From NCBI GenBank assembly GCA_900088475.1, contig FLMG01000988.1:152808-216807 (forward strand): a DNA stretch of 64,000 bases, given 5' to 3'. Positions 56,101 to 64,000 of the stretch are shown one piece after another; positions within the stretch are counted from its first letter, which is position 1, and the number at the start of each line of letters is the position of its first letter. A program made the translations under genes and the position numbers. The notes under the pieces were generated by a model that saw only the letters and a program-made list of their open reading frames with translations, was not told where the DNA came from and searched no databases. The DNA is from Hyphochytrium catenoides. Taxonomy: Eukaryota > Sar > Hyphochytriomycetes > Hyphochytriales > Hyphochytriaceae.

Positions 56101-58259
56101 GTCTTGGGTACCATGCATTGTAGGTTTTCGCCACTAGGATAAGGCTCTCCGCAATATCCACATCAGAGCTAACATATCGCGTTCCTATAGGGGCAAGCCA
56201 CATAAGGAGAGCAGTAGCAGACTCCAGCGCAGTTTCGCTGATATGAACAGCTACGTGGACAACCGGTAGAGCTTGCGAGCATACTGAGCCTTCGTATCTG
56301 CACATGTGGCCTCTAAATGATCAAACCTAAAATGAGACCTCTTCGTTTTAGCTTTCTGCCGGAGAGTATAATAGCTCTCTAGTTTCTCTCCTAGCTTGAT
56401 AATGCCGTCACGCGTGCAGATGCTTCCTTTGAATGGTCTATTGAGATGCACTCTTCGTCCTATGGCAGTGCTGCTGAGCTCAAAGCTCGTGAGCGAAGAC
56501 AGGAGGAAGAAAAAGAGCGCGAGAGAGAATGGAAGGAAGCCTACCAAAAGGAGGTAGGTAACCATGTCATACCCTCGGCCGCCTTAATTTTCAAGACCTA
56601 AATGGTGAGTTCCAGTGGGATCACCTGGCAGAGGTAGAACGGACGAGGAAGGCAAGATTGCGGCACAGGAGAGGGCAAGGAAAAGGAGCTGTCGGAGCAG
56701 GAACAGGCAGAGTTGGAAGAAGACTGCATGCAGTTCACAGGCGGAGGCACAGAGTAGAGGTGCCAAACACCCCAGCAGGTTACGTTTCACCTTTTTCTGC
56801 CGCTTTTGTGCTTTGTCTTTCCCTTTGTCCACCGAAAAAGTACGATGATAGTTAGTATCGCATGCAATCCGCCCTCTTCGTGTACCTTTCCCTTAATATA
56901 GAGGAGCGGTCCTTGCTAGCACGATCTCTGCGGAACCTGACTCCTCTTGCATTGTATTGCGTGCTGCGTGCTGTTCTTTTGGGCCGTCTCGTCTATTTGA
57001 ACTCTATTACTCTCGTTTGCATGGCTGTAGCAGCTGCCACATACATTCCGACTATGGGTGGGCTGGCCCGCTCTGACGACGAGCAAGATGATTACGGAGA
57101 AGAAAGCGATAGGGAAGAAGAGAAGTGGTCTTCTGATAGCGAGCAAAGTGAAGAAGAGGAGGTACCAGCTTTTGACGTCGGTGGACGGCCTTTGATAGCT
57201 ATGACAGCCGTATTAACTCCTGGTTCCCACTGGATATTAGGCTCCTCCACTTCCTCCCGAGTTATCACACGCGGAGGCAGAGCTACAGAGACGGCAACAG
57301 GCAAGACTAGATGAGCTTCGGGCTGTAGAAAGGCAACAAAAGACCGAAGCAGTTAAGGCCGAAGAGGTAAGAACATCTAACGTCCAATGACTAGGAACGA
57401 CTTCTCGTCCTGGTCTTTCAATAGCTGACTGGTTCAAGTGTACCTTTCAAGTGCGCCCAAGACTTTGTCTTTCTTGGGCTCTTGTTGCCCCTCACTCGTC
57501 AATCTCTGCATGTTCTTGCATCGGTCCGATTTATAAGGGCACCGCCTTAGATAATGACGGCTAACACCTCCGTTCCCTCGCAGGTCTCTTCTGCAGTGAA
57601 TAAGAGATTGTCAAGCTGGCGTTCGGGTAAGACGCTGGCGGAACTGTTGCTCACCGTCAAGGACGTTTGCGGCCTGCCTGGCCTTGGCCAAGGATTGGAG
57701 GCCCTCAGTCCAGCTGAGAAGAACCCCAACGAGCTGCGGAAAGCCTACAGGTTAGAGCATATCATTTACGGCTCTTGGCATTTTCTACTGGTGCTTTATG
57801 TTGCTATATGTCACCGGGCTTCACCTTTATATCTTTTTCTGTCTATCTGGCACCTTTCAGCTAAGTCTCAAGAGTGCTTGGTAGCCGTCCGTCCTCTCTT
57901 TACTCAATTCTAGCGGTTGTGGCATCCCTTGCAGATATGACTACTTAACATTAGGGTCGTGCGTCTCTAACACAATGGATGAGATAGGCGGCTGGTGCGA
58001 CTCATACACCCTGATAAGCTTAGAAACGCAACTGTAGACCAAAAGCTGGAGGCGCAGGGGATCTTCACTATCCTCACGCAGGTACTCCTCTCCATGCATA
58101 TCAGGTAGACAGAGATTTTTACGTAGAAAGCAAGGCTTGAGGGGCGACTTATTTTCTGAAGGGTCACGAGCCAACTCTACTATGATCATTATCTATTTCT
58201 CACGGCTGATTTGATGCTGTTTCCCCTAGGAGTACGAGAAGGTGATGGAGAGTGTCTGA
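53140..58259 (+). CDS. Coiled-coil protein with C-terminal auxilin-type J domain
   Basis: Well supported exons are 53140-53155 (MSSRR), 53209-53265, 53396-53521, 53601-53791, 54023-54241, 54419-54545, 54886-55198 and 55464-55572, then 55847-55929, 56007-56052, 56191-56265, and near the end the exon from about 57584 to 57748, one from about 57988 and a last one 58230-58259. Much of the product is charged coiled coil (SMIEELRKEVSRLRGKVTRR, ALKYKEEVLAAKLQQFQDY). The C-terminus has KRLSSWRSGKTLAELLLTV, then LRKAYRRLVRLIHPDKLRN and EYEKVMESV, with the HPD triplet of J domains and the auxilin-type approach helix. Auxilin-like J proteins recruit Hsc70 to uncoat clathrin vesicles. I see no clathrin box, so other Hsc70 roles are possible. 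Phase does not agree across the small N gap at 55767 and between 56265 and the next coiled-coil exon, so at least two exons are unresolved. Confidence 0.8.
55767..55778. other. Short assembly gap (12 N)
   Basis: The gap is followed by CTCCAG and GTAAAC, a good 5' splice site, so it probably lies inside or at the edge of a coding exon of the coiled-coil/J-domain gene. Confidence 0.85.
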
Positions 58260-58456
58260 CAAGAAGGGTCACCTCATGACTGAGTTGCCATAGTTGAGAG
58301 AATATTTATTGGGGACTGTCTAGGCAACATTTCCTCGTCTTGGAGCTGGCCCTTCACCCATAAGCGGCCCTCTCCTTGGTACAAATCGACATGTAGTAAA
58401 CCGAGAGAGGAGTGGATAAATATGGAAATAAATAAATCATATGCTATAGTCTATCT

Positions 58457-61400
58457 TTATGGCTCGCCATAGAGACGGGCACGGGTAGCCTTGGCGATAT
58501 GCAGCAGCCGTTCTAGTTCTTTAATGATGGGATGGTCAGGTTGATAGGCCCCGCTATCCAGCAATGTTCGTCTTTCTTCTTCTAGACGGAGGACTTCAAG
58601 GTCTGCCAGGGATAGAGGCTCTTTCTCCTCCTTTTCCTCATCCTTACCCTCGTTCGTGGCCAAAGGACTCTTCCGAGGAGGGCTAGGGAAAATGGAAGGC
58701 AGATGCTGATGGACTGCCCAGTCTACAGCTTCTGAAGATGCACGTTGGGGCTCCTTCGGCCTTTCAAACTTGTCATAGGATTGTGGGCACTGGCCGAATT
58801 GACGAAGGTCATCGAGTTGCTTCCTGATCGACCGAAGCTCCTCACGATCTCCATCCAGAACGAACCTACGAACATACAGCCACAGTGAGCGACATGCTGT
58901 GAGCCGCTTTTTTACTGCCCTCACCGTTCTTCCCTAGCCAAATACTGGAGCCGCAGTTGCTCCAGCTCTTCCTGCACCTTCTGCTGGCTCTTCTGTCGCT
59001 CACGTTTCAGTGCTTTTGCCAGTCTTTCTAGCTGCGTCCTATAGGAAGACGAACATGTAACTAAAGAGCGATCCAGGAAGACGTCCCTTCACTAAAGCTC
59101 TTTCTACCTCAGTGATTTTTTGCCATCTAGCGCTGCCTGCTTCTCCTCTCTTTCTTTTTGAAGCTTCTCCTCCTGCCAGCGTAGAGCTTTAGCATCGGAC
59201 AAGTATTAGAGAAAAGCTCAAAGACGCGCTTATAGCATTTAAGAGGCAATATACCATGAAGGAAGACAAAAAGGAGTGAGCCGTAAGAATCCGTACCATA
59301 TCCTGCAACTTGACAGAGAGTTTGAGGAGCTCACTCTGAAGCTCTGCCTCGGGCGTGCGTCGCTGAAGATCACGATAGCGTGCGAACTCCTCCTCCAACT
59401 GAGTTCGCGTAGTATGGACAAGACAGAATAGCGATTTGTAAGAGGATCAACGCAGAAGAGATGTGTGTGGGCAGGCGTGGGACATAGGAGATGCAGAACT
59501 GACGACAAACGACGACAAGAAGGCTTAACGCACCGCATATATTGCTACAGTAACAGAACTGCGAAGCGGCCATGCATGCAAAGAATGGTCAAGAAAAGCC
59601 TGATGTCGAAGGTTCGTAAAGAAGTGCCAAGCTATACAGAGCTTACCGTCTTGATTCTTGCATCCCTGAGCTTTATCGTCTCCTCGGCCATCTGAGCTCT
59701 CCGCTCCATCATCTACAGACCGTGCCACGTCAGGGCGAGTGGGCATCGCTATGATCAACATGAATCACCTCCCCATCTCATAAACGATTTCGTCTCCCGA
59801 TCCTCAATGTTGACGGCACCCATTTATCTGGCAAAGCACGGTCATCGACCTCCTACCTCAGTGTCTTTCTTGGCTAAGGCGACGGCATGACTGCTCTCGC
59901 TTCGAAGCCTCCTTTGAAGACTCTGTAAGAGAGGGGTTAGGAGAAAGTGGAAACAGCGTCAGAAAGGCACAATATATACATCAATAGCTTAGCGTCAAGC
60001 AACGCCAAGTTCCTGTCGACGGGGGAGAAGGTGCTAACATGAGAGATGCTCTCCACGCCGCAGAAGTGAAGTAGAGTGAAGAGCTCAGAGCTGGTGAAGA
60101 CCTCTAAGATGCACTAGCTACCTGTAGCTCAGCGTTTTTCTCACTGAGTTCTCTCCTGGCGTCATCCTCAGCCTCCTTGAGTTTCCTTTCCCGAGCCTAG
60201 AGGCAAGGGAGAGGGAGTGCCATCCGCAAATGATATGGACGAGCTCTAAGGGTAGGAAAAAATAATACTCAAGACGTGATTATCTGATTGCTACGTACCT
60301 CTACGTCAGCTAGGCTTTTCCTCAGTCTGCTCTCTAATCTAGCGTACTCTGCCTGTGACGCCTCGATGATCGTCTTCCTCTCCTGTTCCCTTCTATCCCA
60401 GTCCTGTGATGGCGATGAAGTGCAAAGCCTTAGTGAACGTTCGCCCGATACGACATCTCATGGCTTCACCCCAGCCTGCAGCTTCTTGGCATCTCTACTT
60501 TGGCCCAGTTCCACAGAAACGTTGGATAGAGTCCCCAGTCTTGGGCTGTACCTCTTGAATTTCCATCAACCGTTCCGATTCTTTCTTTTTCAGCTCTGCT
60601 TCTCGCCTCGCCTCATCTTGGCGCTTCCACTCATTCCAAGCTTCTTGTTCCTAATGACGTCAATATAGAGCACAGGCAATGGCAAGTAAGGACATAGCAG
60701 CCACTGACGAGATAAGACGTTAATAAGTGGAAAGAAATGCACCCTAACAAGTGTTCGTACTGTCTGGGCCGCCTCCCCTTCTTCCCCGAATCGACGGAGG
60801 ACATCCAGCCCCACATCTTACTGATAATCGATGGATATTCCCCACAATCATCTCGCCACGTTGTTTTGCTCTCTCCTCTAAGTAGACCAAGCCATCTATG
60901 GATGTTCCATAGGGCGACTCATCGCGTTCAGTCTTACCTCCAGCAGCTCCGCCCTTCTATCGTTGATAATCTCTTTGGCCCTCTCCTCTGCTCTTTTGCG
61001 TACTTCTGCCTCAAACTCCTTCTTGAGCTTGCTGACTTCTGCCTGGACTTTGGCTTGTTCTCTGAGAGCGGTGAGATGAACTTCCAGAGAGTGCTGAACC
61101 TTTAGTTCCTCGATATCTCCCTAGATGGAAGGGAGACGGAGTCTGTCACTCCCAAACTGAAGAGTTATCTTCCAGCCAGGAAAGGGCGGAAGAACCCGAA
61201 AGTGGCGCACAAGGACCGCGGCAGCAGCCAGCCAAAAGCACTGAAGAAGTACCTTCAACTTTGACACTTCGGCTGCTTTTGCCTTTAATCTTTCTTCAAG
61301 CGCCAAGTGGTTAGATAAAGGCGGGCTCGAAGCGGGAGGAGCGCTGCTCTTTGTTTTCATGTCCTCCTGTCTTCCTACGTATTCTGCTGCTTTCCGTTCT

Positions 61401-64000
61401 TCAACCGCGTTCTCAGCTGCTGGTTCCAGCTCTCTTTGGTGAGAGGCCTCCTCGTTGCCAACGGATTGCGGTTTGCTTTGGTCCTCAGAAGACATCTCTG
61501 CGATTCTATCATGTCTTTGAGCTCCTCCTGGCCCTAATCCCTCTAGCACTCCGTGGCCACTCTCAGTCTCCCCAATTATCTTGGAATCCTGTTGCGTCCA
61601 TTCACAATGATCTTAGGTACAAATGATGGTCTTTCGGGTGCTTTCTTGAGGTACCTTACCTCTTCCCCGAACGTGTTCGCTGTCGCAGGCTTTTTCATAG
61701 TAAGGTCAAGTCGAGGGCTACGATTTGACGGTCACCAAATAAAAGAGGGGAATGTTAGGCCCTTTGGCGTCCTCGACGTCGTTCTATGAGAACTTCTTCT
61801 TCGGGGCGGTGTCTCTATCTGCCGCTTCCAATAAGTGCTCTTCTTACCGTAGCAAATTCGTCCCAGGTCCGATTGTGCCAAAGTCTTCTAGCAGAGCTAC
61901 CACGCGTAGTTCTCCCTGGACGCATCACAGATAAAGGCATTTGTGAGTTAATAGAATAAGTAGAGAAGTCTGGGCAGGAAGAAAGCCTGGATAGCGTATG
62001 AACAGCCAAAGAACGGAAGAGATGGACGGCGAGGAAGAAGTAAGACGAACCAGAAGGCGCAATGTTGACCAATTGTGTTAGCAGTAAAGGGGCTTACCTT
62101 GGCTTTCCCCTGAGAGGATATAGTTAGGTAGCTGTCTGTAGATCGGACCTGCGTCGTCTGCGTGACAGAAGTTGCAACGTGAGCGCTAAGTGGACACCAA
62201 TACTTCTATTGAAGGGGCCACAAAGTATGCCGGATGAACGTAGCCTTATGACGTACCAAAGCCTGCGTGGAATGTGTTTGGATTTCTTTCTGGCTCGAGA
62301 GATATCGCTGAGCAGCGCGAGAGGAAGGGAAAGCCTGCAATTTGCAAGGGCGTACCAATGAGCTCTCTTACATCCATTGCCTGGGTGCCGTTCCTTGTGT
62401 GTGTAACGCTAGCCTATACCGTCAGTGCTGATTTCTTATGGCACGTAACCCCTCTTGACCTCTGTTATAGAAACACATCACCCACCTTAACGTTCTGCCC
62501 AAGCTGGATGCGGTAAAGATTTTTAGTCAGCAGCAGACGTCCTAGCTCTAACTTCACGAGTCCCAGCTCTTTGCTCACAATTCCTGTGCTCGATCCTAGC
62601 TCTTGGGTACCTTCCTTACTCTCAAGCTCTCTTCCAACCTCTTGTGACACTTTAACGTCGATCGGCTCCTCTAAAGCTGCACGGAGGTGCAACGGGCTGA
62701 GGGCAAAGTCAAATTCCTTAAAGGACTTGGTCAGGAGTAGCTCCAGTTTTGGAACCGTCCTGACGGCTTCGGTCCTCACTGCACAGTGAAGGTGAGAAGA
62801 AGCAGAGGGGATATGATCTTAGGGACGAGAAGCTTCAAGAAGGTAAGGACAACTAACTTAGGAACAAGAGATCAAGATATTCTGCAGGACCCCTGTGCAT
62901 GGCCAATCGGGCCCATTTCCGATAACTTCTGGGACACGATGACTTACCTATACCGTCCTGGCCCAGCCATGGTACGCAATAGAGAAAGAATACATCGGCT
63001 TCATCTGTCAGCCCTTTAATGGCACGGATGTCTATGGATAGGCGAAAGTGGTGCAGATCCGTAGCCAAAAGGCTCTCATCGCTACTACTTTCCGTGCTGA
63101 TCCCTAAACGGCGGCATGTAACATCAGTATACGTAGTGTTAAGTAAAACACTGAAAAGCTACAGGATGATTCCACAGTCTAGAGTGAAGGAAGGCGATGA
63201 TGCGAGACACCTTGGTCTGCATCGGCTGCTCATGACAGGTAGGACCAGAAGACAGAGGAAGCAGGAGAGATATAGTGTATCGTGCTCTCTTACCTGTTTG
63301 TTGCTTCTCAACGTCAAGGTCAGAGATTACAGAAGGCTGTCGCGGCGGAGAAGGAAAGAAGAGGCCCCGAACCTCGTCTTCTCCCTGCTCTACAGTGCTC
63401 TCGGTCTGCGCAGACAAGAACTGTCGAATTGTGTCCACGGCACTAACACTAGCACTGTGCTGCTGTGAGACATCTTCTATGGCAGAGAAGTCTGTCTGCT
63501 GCAAGAGATCCATTCTCCCCTCTTCCACGACCTCTTTTCGCTCTCGGAGTACATCTGGGGCCTTGCCTTCTCTGACAAGCTGTACGGAGAGTTTCACCTT
63601 ACAGTCGGAGAAGCCCTCAAACTCATACTCTCCAGCAAGCTCCTGCCCTGTGAAGTCTTCATCCACCTTACCGGCGTAGGTAGACCAGTCTAATAGCTTA
63701 GAAAGAGGCACCTTAACCTCTCCCAGCACATTATCTATGGTACAAAGATAGATAGAGAGGCAGGGCAGCTCTGTATGGAAGAAATCCAATAGGTCAGAAA
63801 GACAAGAGCGAAGTCTAAAGCTGTCGCACAGTGGAGAGAAGCGTGGGTGCCGTGGATTGCGGAAGATGTCGGTCTGGACGACCACATCAAAGAGACTGTA
63901 GCTTAGCCAGAAACTGTGCCTACCCTGTAGCAGAGGTTCAGCAGAGGATGACTTGCGGCTCAGGGAGTGCGAGAAGAAAGATGAGACAATTTTTGACACG
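58457..64000 (-). CDS. CEP120: CEP120 centriolar protein (5' end beyond window)
   Basis: The gene runs off the right edge. Near the edge a C2-type block reads FDVVVQTDIFRNPRHPRF, PCLSIYLCTIDNVLGEVK and VPLSKLLDWSTY. Next comes HHFRLSIDIRAIKGL with CVPWLGQDGI (exon ending about 62948), and then RTVPKLELLLTKSFKEFDF (about 62748-62690), matching the central C2-like DUF3668 region of CEP120. A long coiled coil follows through about 61320-59000 (ALEERLKAKAAEVSKLKVL, TQLERLAKALKRERQKSQ). The last exon holds LEEERRTLLDSGAYQ and IIKELERLL, as in the CEP120 C-terminal ERDTLLRTGVY...ISELDRQI. CEP120 acts in centriole elongation and basal-body formation in flagellated cells. Several coiled-coil exons between 59000 and 61150 are not individually resolved. 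It converges with the J-domain gene, whose stop is only about 200 bases away. Confidence 0.82.

Noticed and set aside
1-64000. CRISPR arrays, bacterial operons, rRNA genes, riboswitches
   Set aside because: None seen; the window is nuclear eukaryotic with introns throughout.

Overview
This is a nuclear window from a unicellular eukaryote: every multi-exon gene has GT-AG introns (often 50-250 bp) with CTAAC/CTAAT-like branch sites, and there is a nuclear-type tRNA gene. Gene content points to a flagellated, photosynthetic-type or related protist. There are cilium/centriole genes (RSPH14-like, CEP120, a JHY-like protein), a lipoyl-pathway octanoyltransferase, a plant LPA1-type P-loop kinase, nicastrin and a Polycomb-type RING protein. 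One gene carries a SANT-like domain of a form I associate with stramenopiles, so a stramenopile is my best guess. Species is not determinable from this sequence alone.

Layout. 1-719 (-): RSPH14-like ARM-repeat protein, cut by the window edge. 1614-4588 (+): Notchless WD40 ribosome-assembly factor, 16 exons. 5358-6438 (+): PCGF-type RING/RAWUL protein. 6764-8771 (-): NOL4-like domain protein. 9945-12146 (+): intronless hAT-transposase-derived protein lacking catalytic residues. 12365-13635 (-): membrane protein with a probable frameshift. 16293-19764 (+): ATG17-like autophagy scaffold. 20853-21180: 110-bp tandem repeats. 21507-21959 (+): small mitochondrial-type membrane protein. 22310-23917 (-): intronless protein with two complete three-repeat MYB domains. 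25651-26430 (-): Cys-rich, probably GPI-anchored protein. 27160-27780: CAG/CAR array. 29056-32386 (-): SANT-like protein with about eleven copies of a short R-[IV]-P-S-x-S-[DE]-L motif. 33122-33681: assembly gap inside CT/GA microsatellite.

35010-35610 (-): RNA polymerase subunit RPB6. 36621-38702 (+): JHY-like protein. 38871-40942 (-): LPA1-type kinase. 41633-41712 (-): tRNA-Leu(TAA). 42169-42352: 57-bp repeats. 43973-45629 (-): tRNA-dihydrouridine synthase. 46407-47270 (-): octanoyltransferase. 48385-52429 (+): nicastrin, 19 exons. 53140-58259 (+): coiled-coil protein ending in an auxilin-type J domain. 58457-64000 (-): CEP120, 5' end outside the window.

Most genes are unrelated housekeeping or regulatory genes packed head-to-head or tail-to-tail. 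The loose functional themes are cilia/centrioles (three genes), chromatin/transcription (PCGF, double MYB, SANT-like, RPB6, NOL4-like, hAT-derived) and membrane/autophagy/clathrin functions. The intron-rich genes contrast with three intronless ORFs (hAT-derived, double MYB, Cys-rich surface protein). All exon models were built by hand from splice signals, phase agreement and family recall; no search was run.
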